Under the pieces are notes generated by a model. That model saw nothing but the letters and a program-made list of their open reading frames with translations, ran no database searches and had not been told where the DNA came from. Of a stretch of DNA of 64,000 nucleotides, positions 25,879 to 34,768 are shown piece by piece (within the stretch, counting starts at the first letter, position 1; every line of letters begins with the position of its first letter). Made by a program: the position numbers and the translations under genes. Source of the DNA: Catenovulum agarivorans DS-2 (GTDB lineage: Bacteria > Pseudomonadota > Gammaproteobacteria > Enterobacterales > Alteromonadaceae); NCBI RefSeq assembly GCF_000568405.1, contig NZ_ARZY01000003.1:62001-126000 (forward strand), written 5' to 3'.

Positions 25879-25901
25879 AATTAGTATAAACTTAGGTGAG
25901 C

Positions 25902-27773
25902 ATGATGAACAAAAGTATCGTTGCGTCTATGTTGCTGGCGTGTACAGTGAGTTTTACTGGCGTGGCAAAACAACCAAACATTTTATGGATTATTACCGAC
26001 GACCACCGTCCTGATTCTATACAAGCTTATAATCGGGCAACAACTGGCAAGAGCGAAAGTGAACTTGGTTATGTAATGTCGCCAAATATCGATAGGTTAG
26101 CGAGCGAAGGCACCATGTTTACCATGGCGTTTAATAATTCTCCGGCTTGTGGCCCTTCACGAACGTCAATGCATACTGGGCGTTATCCTTTTCGCAATGG
26201 TAAATATGGCTGGGAGCAAACCCACCAAGAAGCTGATTTTGTAAAACCCGCTATCTCGCAAATATTACGCGATGCTGGCTATGCCACTGCGATTGTCGGT
26301 AAACACCATGTGGGCATTTCTGAAAAGCGTAATTATCAGGGCAAACCTATTTTTGATTTTAGTTTGGAGTACAATCGTGATTTACATAAGCATGGTTTTG
26401 GCGGCCTATATTCAACTGGAGCTTATGGTTTAGTTGATGAAGTGTTATTGCGTAAAGATGCAACTGAAACCATTTTTTACCCAGACGGTCGAGTTAAGAC
26501 TTATCAATTATCATGGGCTGACCGCAAACTTAATGCTGCCGAGTTAGCTGTAAAACGTAGTGTTGAACAAGAGTTTGATATCTTGCGCGCATATACGCGC
26601 ATCAATACAGGCCTTATTTTAGGTGGGGTGAACCCTCAGCCTGCAGACAAAACGGTAGATGCTCGTATTGTTGAAGAGTTTAAAAACCATCTTGAACACG
26701 CGGGACAGTCCTACCGGACCTTGGCTGGAAAAAAAGTTCAAGGTGCAGATGCAAGCAAACCATTATTTGTTAATTTGGGTTTTCACTTACCACACACGCC
26801 TGTGTTGCCTCCTAAAGAATTTCGTGACCAATTCAAACATAGAAAATATAAGTTACCAGAATTTGATTCTGATGAGCTGGCGTCTTTTTCACCACAGCAA
26901 CAGCAGATTTATAATGAATCTAAAACCGACATGATGACTTATGCCGAAAAGCAACAAGCAATTCAAGACTATTATGCGTTTACTGCGTTTGGCGATGCGT
27001 TGATTGGTGAAGCGGTGGAAGCATTTAAACAATATAGCCAAAAACAGGGTAAGGAATATCTAATTGTATTTACGGTCGGTGATCACGGTTGGCACTTAGG
27101 TGAGCAAGGCATTATGGCCAAATTTGGCCCTTGGAAACAATCAACTAACGGTGCTGTGATTGTGGTTTCGTCAGATAAAAAACAGTTTCCCGCGGGCAAG
27201 GTAGTCGATACTTTTGTTGAGTATGTTGATTTTGCGCCAACGTTTTTTTCAGCTGCTGGTTTAGATGTTAACAGTAAGCAATTTTCCTATTTGGATGGAT
27301 TTGATCTCGATACTATTTCCAATAATCGCGATTTTAGACGTGACTACATTCTTGGTGAAATGAATTTAGTCAGTGGTCATCGAGCTTATCTAAGAACCAA
27401 AGATTTTGCTTTTTCTATGCGCACACGCGATCGCCGTACAGTCGCAAAAGCGCCACTATTAAACGACAACATTCGCTGGGCATTAACAACAGATCCACTT
27501 AAAGCGGACATGGCTTTATATGATTTGCGAACCGACCCGCTCGAAAGGCGTAATGTCGCTTACACGGTTGAATACCTCAAGCTGGCCAATTGGTTTAGGC
27601 AAAAATTGGGCAATATAGTGCTGGGGGATGGTCGAATTGAAATGGATTGGACGACCAAAAATAGCTACAGCTTAAGTAACTTTGCTGCGGGCGCTGATGA
27701 TAAAAAAATCGAAATTCCGACTGAGTTAGTTCCAGAGCAGGGGATTGTGCGCCCAGAACGTTTGAACCTATAA
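25902..27773 (+). CDS. Secreted S1-type sulfatase
   Basis: Sulfatase with signal peptide (mature from about residue 23), TDD metal strand (IITDDHRPDS), formylglycine motif C83-[17 protein letters not shown], and GDHGWHLGEQG. It is close to the lipoprotein sulfatase at 21112-23040 but carries no lipobox. The start was set at ATG 25902, with AGG seven bases upstream; a GTG two codons earlier is also possible. The GH50 agarase follows after 18 bases, so the two are co-transcribed from promoter C. Probably desulfates a galactan so the agarase can act, or vice versa. Confidence 0.88.
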   Translation: MMNKSIVASMLLACTVSFTGVAKQPNILWIITDDHRPDSIQAYNRATTGKSESELGYVMSPNIDRLASEGTMFTMAFNNSPACGPSRTSMHTGRYPFRNGKYGWEQTHQEADFVKPAISQILRDAGYATAIVGKHHVGISEKRNYQGKPIFDFSLEYNRDLHKHGFGGLYSTGAYGLVDEVLLRKDATETIFYPDGRVKTYQLSWADRKLNAAELAVKRSVEQEFDILRAYTRINTGLILGGVNPQPADKTVDARIVEEFKNHLEHAGQSYRTLAGKKVQGADASKPLFVNLGFHLPHTPVLPPKEFRDQFKHRKYKLPEFDSDELASFSPQQQQIYNESKTDMMTYAEKQQAIQDYYAFTAFGDALIGEAVEAFKQYSQKQGKEYLIVFTVGDHGWHLGEQGIMAKFGPWKQSTNGAVIVVSSDKKQFPAGKVVDTFVEYVDFAPTFFSAAGLDVNSKQFSYLDGFDLDTISNNRDFRRDYILGEMNLVSGHRAYLRTKDFAFSMRTRDRRTVAKAPLLNDNIRWALTTDPLKADMALYDLRTDPLERRNVAYTVEYLKLANWFRQKLGNIVLGDGRIEMDWTTKNSYSLSNFAAGADDKKIEIPTELVPEQGIVRPERLNL

Positions 27774-27791
27774 AATGTGAGAAAAGATATT

Positions 27792-30155
27792 ATGAATTTT
27801 CGCCGAAAGACTATGTTGCACTTGGTATGGCCAATTGCGTTAGCATCGTTAGCCGCTTGCCAAGCTAAGCAAGAGCACAAGACCAAAGATACCCTGATAT
27901 TTGGTTTTGAAAGTTCCCAAGTGCCTGCTGAGATAAAACTCTCGAACGCGTCCGCCGAGCTGGTTTCTAAAACTGAAGGGACCACTGAAGGGGCGCAAGC
28001 ACTGCGGGTAAAATTTTCATCTAAACACAACGAACATGCTGCAATCCATATTGAGCCAGCTAAGCCATTTGATTGGAGCGAACTATCCGACTTTAACCTT
28101 GCTTTTGATATGGCAAATCAAGGCAAGCATTCTACCTATTTATGGTTAAAAGTAACAGATGTGGATGGCAAAGGATTTTCACGCGCGATAAATGTACCAG
28201 TTGGTGAGAGCCGAACCTATTACGCTAAGTTAGATGGACATGATTTGGGGTCGCCAAATAACGATAAAGGTGAGCAGGTTGAGTTAAATTTAAGCTCTGG
28301 TTTGCGTTCAAATCCACCGACCTGGCAAAGTGACGATGAACAATTCACATGGATGTGGGGAGCTAAACATTTAAACCTGAGTGGAATTAAAAGGATTAGC
28401 TTAAGCGTGCAATACAATATGCATGACAAAGAAGTCACAATCGATAACATTCGGTTACGCGCTAATCCTGCAATGGATAAAAACTTCTTGGTCAATATTG
28501 TGGATAAATATGGCCAGAACGCCAAAGCTGAATTTGCCGAAAAAATTCATAGCGATAAAGAATTGCAGGCAAAAACTCAACAAGAATTGGCAGAGCTTAA
28601 AGCTAATCAACTAATGGACGATCGTTCCGACTATAGTGGTTGGAAAAAAGGTCCAAAACTTCGTGCAACAGGTTATTTTAGAACGGAAAAAGTCGATGGG
28701 AAATGGTGGCTTGTTGATCCACAAGGCTACCTATATTTAGCCACTGGTATAGATATTATTCGCTTAGCCAACTCTACCACTATGACAGGTTATGACTTTG
28801 ATCAAGCTTTAATGAAAAAGCGTGACACAGAGAATGTCACACCTGAGGACTCGCAAGGTTTAAATACGGTGGACAAAAATATAGCAAAAACACGTCAATT
28901 GGTTTCAAGCACGCGTGCCAATATGTTTGAGTGGTTGCCAGAGTCATATGATGATCCATTAGCGGACCATTTTGGCTATCGTAAAAGTGCTCATTCTGGG
29001 CCGTTAAAACACGGCGAAGTGTTTAGTTTTTACAGTGCAAACCTTGAACGAAAATATGGTGAAAGCAGCAACAATTCTTTTTTAACTGACTGGAAGAATG
29101 TCACAGTTGATCGTATGCGCAATTGGGGTTTTACCTCACTCGGTAATTGGACCGATCCTATGTTTTACGACAATGCCAAAATTCCATTTTTTGCCAATGG
29201 CTGGGTGATAGGTGACTATAAAACGGTATCAAGCGGTAATGACTTTTGGTCGCCTATGCCAGATGTATTTGATCCAGAATTTGCCCGTAGAGCGGAAGTC
29301 ACTGTTAAACAAATTGCGGCTGAAGTCAATAACTCACCTTGGTGTGTTGGTGTATTTATCGACAATGAAAAAAGTTGGGGTCGTTCTAACTCTCGCAACA
29401 GTGAATTAGGCATTGTGATCCATACCTTAACCCGAGACGGTAAAGATAGCCCAACCAAAGCCAAATTTACTCAAGTAATGCGCGATAAATATGCTGATAT
29501 AAGTAAGCTTAACCAAGCGTGGGGCACTGACATTCAATCTTGGTTGGCGTTTGATCAAGGTCAGTTTGATTCAAGTTTAACCAATGAAGTACAAGATGCT
29601 GATTATGGACACTTGTTATACGTATATGCACAGCAATACTTTAAAGTTGTTAGTGGCAAGCTAAAACAATATATGCCAAACCATTTGTATTTTGGGGTCA
29701 GATTTGCCAGCTGGGGTATGCCAAAAGAGGTAATTAAAGCATCTATTCCATACACAGATGTAGTTAGCTACAACCATTATAAACAAGGTGTAACCGACAA
29801 AAAATGGCAGTTCTTACAAGAAATTGATAAACCCTCTATGATAGGTGAGTTTCATTTTGGCGCTAAAACTTCAGGTTTCTTTCATCCTGGGTTGATTCAA
29901 GCGGCTGATCAACAAGACCGCGCAGCCATGTATAAAGATTACATGCGCTCTGTATTTAATAACGATTACTTTATTGGCGCACATTGGTTTCAATACATGG
30001 ATTCACCTATCACAGGTAGAGCTTACGATGGTGAGAACTATAATGTAGGTTTTGTTACTGTGGCGGATATTCCATACGAAGAAATGGTCAAAGCTGCCAA
30101 AGAATTGCACAGCGAAATGTATCAAAAACGATTTGAGCGTAAGGCAAATAATTAG
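27792..30155 (+). CDS. GH50 beta-agarase, lipoprotein
   Basis: Glycoside hydrolase family 50 enzyme cleaving beta-1,4 bonds in agarose, typically exo-acting and releasing neoagarobiose. Lipobox LASLAAC near residue 21 implies membrane attachment. The N-terminal ~200 residues form the CBM-like domain usual in GH50. The (alpha/beta)8 domain begins near GPKLRATGYFRTEKVDGKWW. Predicted acid/base Glu526 lies in DNEKSWG, the nucleophile Glu686 in IGEFHFGA. The start is ATG 27792; an in-frame GTG at 27777 lacks a ribosome site. Same transcript as the preceding sulfatase. It shares the same architecture with the second GH50 enzyme at 53813-56140. Confidence 0.9.
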   Translation: MNFRRKTMLHLVWPIALASLAACQAKQEHKTKDTLIFGFESSQVPAEIKLSNASAELVSKTEGTTEGAQALRVKFSSKHNEHAAIHIEPAKPFDWSELSDFNLAFDMANQGKHSTYLWLKVTDVDGKGFSRAINVPVGESRTYYAKLDGHDLGSPNNDKGEQVELNLSSGLRSNPPTWQSDDEQFTWMWGAKHLNLSGIKRISLSVQYNMHDKEVTIDNIRLRANPAMDKNFLVNIVDKYGQNAKAEFAEKIHSDKELQAKTQQELAELKANQLMDDRSDYSGWKKGPKLRATGYFRTEKVDGKWWLVDPQGYLYLATGIDIIRLANSTTMTGYDFDQALMKKRDTENVTPEDSQGLNTVDKNIAKTRQLVSSTRANMFEWLPESYDDPLADHFGYRKSAHSGPLKHGEVFSFYSANLERKYGESSNNSFLTDWKNVTVDRMRNWGFTSLGNWTDPMFYDNAKIPFFANGWVIGDYKTVSSGNDFWSPMPDVFDPEFARRAEVTVKQIAAEVNNSPWCVGVFIDNEKSWGRSNSRNSELGIVIHTLTRDGKDSPTKAKFTQVMRDKYADISKLNQAWGTDIQSWLAFDQGQFDSSLTNEVQDADYGHLLYVYAQQYFKVVSGKLKQYMPNHLYFGVRFASWGMPKEVIKASIPYTDVVSYNHYKQGVTDKKWQFLQEIDKPSMIGEFHFGAKTSGFFHPGLIQAADQQDRAAMYKDYMRSVFNNDYFIGAHWFQYMDSPITGRAYDGENYNVGFVTVADIPYEEMVKAAKELHSEMYQKRFERKANN

Positions 30156-30173
30156 CGCGGAAAAGTAAAATCA

Positions 30174-30209
30174 TTGAGCCAATAGCTTTGTGGCTATTGG
30201 CTCAATTTT
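30174..30209 (+). terminator. Terminator after GH50 operon
   Basis: A 13-base stem, TTGAGCCAATAGC (30174-30186) and GCTATTGGCTCAA (30193-30205), with a 6-base loop and a T run. It closes the sulfatase-agarase operon. Confidence 0.85.
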
Positions 30210-30302
30210 CTGCTTGCTAACTTTATTAAGCTATGGCTGCAATGGGTTAGTTGAGTAAACCTTGATATAACTACCTTTGCTCAGTGCAGGTGGCTTTCAT
30301 TA

Positions 30303-31736
30303 TCACCTCAGACGATTAAAAAATCGACTTTCCTCATACAAAGTAATTGGTTCAGCATCGTCAGGTTTCATAGTGATGACAAAATAGAAATTAGTCTTTT
30401 TCTCGTGTAAATGTTCTGGAGCGACCACCAGGCTGACCGGCACATTTGCAACATCACCAGCATGGACTAGCACAGTTTTGTCACCAAGCCAGTTATATTC
30501 TTCTGCCAATTCGTCAGCGGATAAATGATAAATAACATCTTGTTGTGATTTATTGAGGATCTTCAATGTGAAGGTATTTTCAATATGACCATCAAAGTTT
30601 TCACGATAAAGCTGATTTCTGTCTCGAATGATGTCTAAATCAAATGGTTTGCGTGTGACAAGTGCATTGGCAAACAACGACGTCATAACCACCAGAACAA
30701 GGCCATAACCGACTAATTTACCTCTTAGAATATGAGACTTCCCACCTTCTAAAATGCGCTCTGTTGTGTAACGAATGAGTCCTTTTTTATAGCCCATTTT
30801 ATCCATTACACCGTCGCAGGCATCTATACATGCGCCACAGTTTATGCACTCGTATTGCAGTCCATTGCGAATATCTATACCCGTTGGGCAAACTTGTACA
30901 CATAAGTTACAATCAATGCAATCGCCTAAACCAAGTTTGGCCGGATCGGCTTTGCGTGATCTTGGCCCTCTGCTTTCACCGCGGTTCGCATCGTACGAAA
31001 CTGTGTAGGTATCTTTGTCAAACATGGCTGCTTGAAAGCGTGCATAAGGGCAAATGTGGGTACACATTATTTCACGCATCCACCCTGCATTTCCGTAGGT
31101 GCATGCGGTAAAAAATAGCACCCAAAAGCCAATCCAAAAACCCGTGTTGAAAGTAAAAAAGTCGATATACAAATCCGCTATATTGGTAAAGTAACCAACA
31201 AAGGTTAGACTGGTGTGTAAACTAAAAAGAATCCAGCAAGTGTGCTTAAGCGCTTTTTTGAAAAACTTTTGTTTGGACATTGGTTGCGCATCAAGCTTCA
31301 TCCTCTGGTGTCTAGTGCCTTCAATTTTTTCTTCAAACCAAATAAAAATAAAGGTCCAAACCGTTTGTGGACACATGTAGCCGCACCAAACGCGACCAAT
31401 AAATGTTGTTACAAAAAATAGTGCAAACGCAGCAATTATAAATATCCATGCCAGTAGCATAAGGTCTTGTGGCCATAGCGTTAGCGAAAATATATTAAAC
31501 TCTTGATTGGGCAAATCAAAAAGAATGGCTTGTTTGCCATTGTAAGGTATCCAAGGTAAACACATAAATGCAGCCATAAAGACTAAACCCATACGACGCC
31601 TAACCGTTTGATATAAGCCTTTAACCGCTCTTACGTAAATGCGGTTGCGGCCAGACTTATGTGGGTGGCTGGTGCTTTTGGCCGGTTGGATTTTTACTGG
31701 ATTAGTATCTGATTTTATATCAATTTTGTCCGTCAT
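30303..31736 (-). CDS. ccoG: Cytochrome c oxidase accessory protein CcoG (FixG/RdxA)
   Basis: Polytopic membrane ferredoxin-like protein involved in copper reduction and cbb3 oxidase assembly. Several membrane helices occur in the N-terminal half (for example VWCGYMCPQTVWTFIF). Two 4Fe-4S motifs follow, CIDCNLCVQVCPTG and CINCGACIDACD, and a C-terminal periplasmic immunoglobulin-like domain. Length 477 aa is typical. The usual ccoNOPQ genes are not in the window, so it is an orphan copy here. Confidence 0.92.
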   Translation of the reverse strand: MTDKIDIKSDTNPVKIQPAKSTSHPHKSGRNRIYVRAVKGLYQTVRRRMGLVFMAAFMCLPWIPYNGKQAILFDLPNQEFNIFSLTLWPQDLMLLAWIFIIAAFALFFVTTFIGRVWCGYMCPQTVWTFIFIWFEEKIEGTRHQRMKLDAQPMSKQKFFKKALKHTCWILFSLHTSLTFVGYFTNIADLYIDFFTFNTGFWIGFWVLFFTACTYGNAGWMREIMCTHICPYARFQAAMFDKDTYTVSYDANRGESRGPRSRKADPAKLGLGDCIDCNLCVQVCPTGIDIRNGLQYECINCGACIDACDGVMDKMGYKKGLIRYTTERILEGGKSHILRGKLVGYGLVLVVMTSLFANALVTRKPFDLDIIRDRNQLYRENFDGHIENTFTLKILNKSQQDVIYHLSADELAEEYNWLGDKTVLVHAGDVANVPVSLVVAPEHLHEKKTNFYFVITMKPDDAEPITLYEESRFFNRLR

Positions 31737-31855
31737 GACTTAGGATAGGCTCTATTGATGATAGTTCGTCTATTGGCCTTTTAGTATAGCGGTTAACTTA
31801 GCTAAAACTAAGTTGAAATTTGACGTTTTTTGTCTTTTTATGTTGTGGATCAAAT

Positions 31856-32230
31856 ATGTTAAAGAAGATATTAATTTGGATTATCTTGATCGCTGGTGCA
31901 ATGCATATCTGGAAAACACCTGAGTTTCAGGAATACAAAAAGCGTATCGTTGGTGATGTATGGCAGTCTGCAGGTTCAATTACCAAAACACAAAGCATGG
32001 TAAAACCTGTTGATTTATATGAACACTTTGTTCATAGGTTTAATGAGTTTGCTCCACCTGAACAACAGCATCTTAAACAAATTAGCCGCAGTGTGGATAG
32101 CATAGATAGATTTGTTGACAATTATTGTTTTGAATCAGACCCCTATCATCCTATTTTTAGTGATAAAAACTTAACCAGTGTTTGCCGACAAGCGATTAAA
32201 ACACAAAGTGCCTTGCACAAAAACAGATAA
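31856..32230 (+). CDS. Hypothetical membrane-anchored small protein
   Basis: A 124-aa protein starting with a hydrophobic segment (LKKILIWIILIAGAMHIW) followed by a soluble helical part with two Cys. The start was set at ATG 31856; the frame extends 12 codons upstream without a better ribosome site. No family recognised. It is divergent from ccoG and precedes the hypothetical gene at 32368. Confidence 0.6.
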   Translation: MLKKILIWIILIAGAMHIWKTPEFQEYKKRIVGDVWQSAGSITKTQSMVKPVDLYEHFVHRFNEFAPPEQQHLKQISRSVDSIDRFVDNYCFESDPYHPIFSDKNLTSVCRQAIKTQSALHKNR

Positions 32231-32367
32231 AAGGTGTTGATTTTTTGTGCTAAAGATGTAATAAACGTGATAATAAGTAACTAACCAAGGTTCATATAAA
32301 ACTTAATCTGAACTTAACCACTAGGTTACTTTGTTGTTCTACAGTGTTTAAAGGATCAAGGAGTTGT

Positions 32368-33600
32368 ATGTCCTTTTTAGATGATATTCCGTTTGATGGT
32401 GACACCAGTACACCGATTGAAGAAATAAAGCTCAAAAAAAAGGCACATGTGCAACTCAGTTATAGGGATAGATATAGTTTATCTGGACGAGTTACGCCTG
32501 CGCAGCAAACATTTTATCATTACCTAGCACAAGGCAATTTACAGGCCCGACTAGAAAAAGAGCAGCAAGCATACCAAGCCGAGCTAAACCGGCAACTCCT
32601 TGAAGTTGAAATTGAAGCACTAAAAAAACGCCAATCAGATAAAAATAGCCAACTTGAAAAAGTCAATGCAGTGCATCGCAGCATCGATTTGATGCTTGAG
32701 AAGCAACTAGACAATACCTTAAACAACTATCCTCTTAAGTATTTTGCTGATAGTCGAGATATGGGACACTTTAAACGAATTTTTTCTGTTTTAGGTGACG
32801 ATAGGTTATCTGTTAGTGGTTTAGAATCTGCGATTACGCCATGTAAATGGTTAGCAGATAAATTTGTCTTTTTTTGCAATAGCTCTGATTGTCGCAGCCA
32901 TTTTGCAAATCAAGAGTCGAAAGACTTAAAACAGGCCACTAATTTTCTGAATGTTAAAGGGATTACTGCATTAATTCCTGTATTTTTGGTTGAGCAAAAA
33001 GTAGCGCTACAAAAAGATTTTTTAAAACAACCTTGGTCGCGATTTCGGCGCTTTGCTTATTGGACCGCATTATCTGCACTATTTATTGGTCGCCGAGAAA
33101 AGCGCAATGATTTGCATATTGTATTTTTACTCGCTTATCTAAGTGTATTTGCTGAGCTGATGTTATTTAGTTTGTTGTCGAGTGTCGCAAAAGACGTGCA
33201 GCAAGATAGCATTTATGCCGCGTCCAAGCGCCAAAGTGATTTTAGGGTTAAGGCGATTGAAAGTTATCAACCCAGTGGCGAAATTACCGCAAATCTGATG
33301 CAATTAATTGAACCTAGTTTGCATAAAATTATTGATGCATTGCATTTTAATTACATTCCTGCTGCACAGATTTTCGATTCACAAGGTGACGAACACCAAG
33401 CATTACGCAATATAATGAGTAAGGCAAAAGCCTTTACTCAATATAAAATGCTGTCGATTGCAAAAATGGATGAACGCGAAGATATTCTGGAACTGCTCAA
33501 ATTGGCCAATATGGATAATGCAACCATGCAATTTTTACGCGCTCAAGACTACAATGCGGTGTCGATATTCCATGCGTTGGAGTGGATCCGTAAAGCATAA
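32368..33600 (+). CDS. Hypothetical protein, HDOD-like signalling protein possible
   Basis: A 410-aa cytosolic protein. The start was chosen at ATG 32368 behind AAGGAG. Residues about 60-105 form a charged coiled coil (Glu/Lys/Gln-rich). The middle has hydrophobic helices around RRFAYWTALSALFIGRR, and the C-terminus is helical. The helix-rich middle region is reminiscent of HDOD domains found in bacterial signalling proteins, but I cannot see the defining residues. Function unknown. The neighbouring CBS and HD-GYP genes are convergent. Confidence 0.6.
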   Translation: MSFLDDIPFDGDTSTPIEEIKLKKKAHVQLSYRDRYSLSGRVTPAQQTFYHYLAQGNLQARLEKEQQAYQAELNRQLLEVEIEALKKRQSDKNSQLEKVNAVHRSIDLMLEKQLDNTLNNYPLKYFADSRDMGHFKRIFSVLGDDRLSVSGLESAITPCKWLADKFVFFCNSSDCRSHFANQESKDLKQATNFLNVKGITALIPVFLVEQKVALQKDFLKQPWSRFRRFAYWTALSALFIGRREKRNDLHIVFLLAYLSVFAELMLFSLLSSVAKDVQQDSIYAASKRQSDFRVKAIESYQPSGEITANLMQLIEPSLHKIIDALHFNYIPAAQIFDSQGDEHQALRNIMSKAKAFTQYKMLSIAKMDEREDILELLKLANMDNATMQFLRAQDYNAVSIFHALEWIRKA

Positions 33601-33631
33601 ATCAATGTAATTGTGTTGCAGGCCAATACGG

Positions 33632-34048
33632 TTAGGTTTTTTGGTAAGCTTCTTCAAGTTTACGCATAACATCGCGCCATGTCACAATTCCTTGTACTTT
33701 ATTATCTGGATCAACAATTGGAATGCAGGATATTTTGTGCTGATTAAAAATGCGAACTGCTTGTTTAATGGTGGCCGTTGGCAATAAAGTAATTGGATTG
33801 CGAGACATTATTTGATGGGCTTTTTTGTTTAAGCAAGCTAATTCTCTTGCTGTAACACCAGCGCTATCTAGGTTAGGGCTCAATGCTTTTAATAAATCTC
33901 TGTCGGATATGACACCCACTAACTTGTAGTCGGACAACACAACTAAGTGGTGAAATTCTGCATTATCAAAAATGCGTTTTACTTCGGCTAACGAGTCATC
34001 CATTTCTACCGAAACCACTTTGCCACTCATTATCTTAGCAATACTCAT
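33632..34048 (-). CDS. Two-CBS-domain protein
   Basis: A 138-aa protein composed of a pair of CBS motifs (IMSGKVVSVEMDDSLAEV...GVISDRDLL and IMSRNPITLLPTATIKQAV...GIVTWRDVM). It is an adenosine-nucleotide-binding Bateman module with no attached enzyme. ATG at 34048 was preferred because GGGGTGA sits upstream; an in-frame GTG at 34054 is also possible. It follows the HD-GYP gene by 25 bases, so they are probably co-transcribed and may cooperate in nucleotide signalling. Confidence 0.88.
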   Translation of the reverse strand: MSIAKIMSGKVVSVEMDDSLAEVKRIFDNAEFHHLVVLSDYKLVGVISDRDLLKALSPNLDSAGVTARELACLNKKAHQIMSRNPITLLPTATIKQAVRIFNQHKISCIPIVDPDNKVQGIVTWRDVMRKLEEAYQKT

Positions 34049-34073
34049 ATTCACCCCACACTCGTTTTTAGCT

Positions 34074-34682
34074 TTACTGGTGTAAAGCTGCTAACTTGGA
34101 TATAAATACGTCATCGTCCATTTTTGCGCATAATTTAATGCAAGCATCAACAACATCGGCGTCATATAGTATGCCTTTATTGTGAGATATTTCTTCTAAT
34201 GCCGTGTTAATCCCAAGTGCTTTTCTATAAGGGCGAGCCGCTTGCATGGACTCAACTACATCGGCAACTGCTATTATTTTAGCTTCGAGTAAAATTTCTT
34301 CACTGGTTAAACCATCTGGGTATCCTGATCCATTTAACCTTTCGTGGTGTTGGCGTACAGCCAATGCCACGGGATAATCAAAATCAATGTTTTTCAAAAT
34401 ATCGTAGCCAATTACTGGATGCAGCTTAATTAATGCAAATTCTTCTTCACGCAATTTCCCCACTTTAGTTAGTATCGAAAGAGGCACTCCCAATTTACCA
34501 ATATCATGCAAAGTTGCTGCAATACGCACACATTCAACGATCTCTTCAGACAGTGCTAACTCTTGGGCAATACACCTAGCTAAATTCGATACATGACTTT
34601 GGTGCATTGAGGTATAGGCATCTCGATATTCTGCTGCGGAAGAGATAGCCGTAACCAACTGATAAAGCGTTCTTTTATCCAA
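34074..34682 (-). CDS. HD-GYP domain phosphodiesterase
   Basis: Stand-alone HD-GYP domain (202 aa), predicted to hydrolyse cyclic di-GMP. Intact residues: HDIGK with His59-Asp60, LHPVIGYDIL, HHERLNGSGYP (112-122), and AVADVVESM. It has no receiver or sensor domain, so input must come from a partner, perhaps the CBS protein encoded just downstream. It lies 86 bases after the kleisin-like gene on the same strand and may have its own promoter. Confidence 0.88.
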   Translation of the reverse strand: MDKRTLYQLVTAISSAAEYRDAYTSMHQSHVSNLARCIAQELALSEEIVECVRIAATLHDIGKLGVPLSILTKVGKLREEEFALIKLHPVIGYDILKNIDFDYPVALAVRQHHERLNGSGYPDGLTSEEILLEAKIIAVADVVESMQAARPYRKALGINTALEEISHNKGILYDADVVDACIKLCAKMDDDVFISKLAALHQ

Positions 34683-34768
34683 TGTGACTCCCTACTTAAG
34701 TTATTTTATATTCCAATTAAATTTACGATTATTGTGCTATTTGAGTATAGGCAATGCTAGTTATTTAG

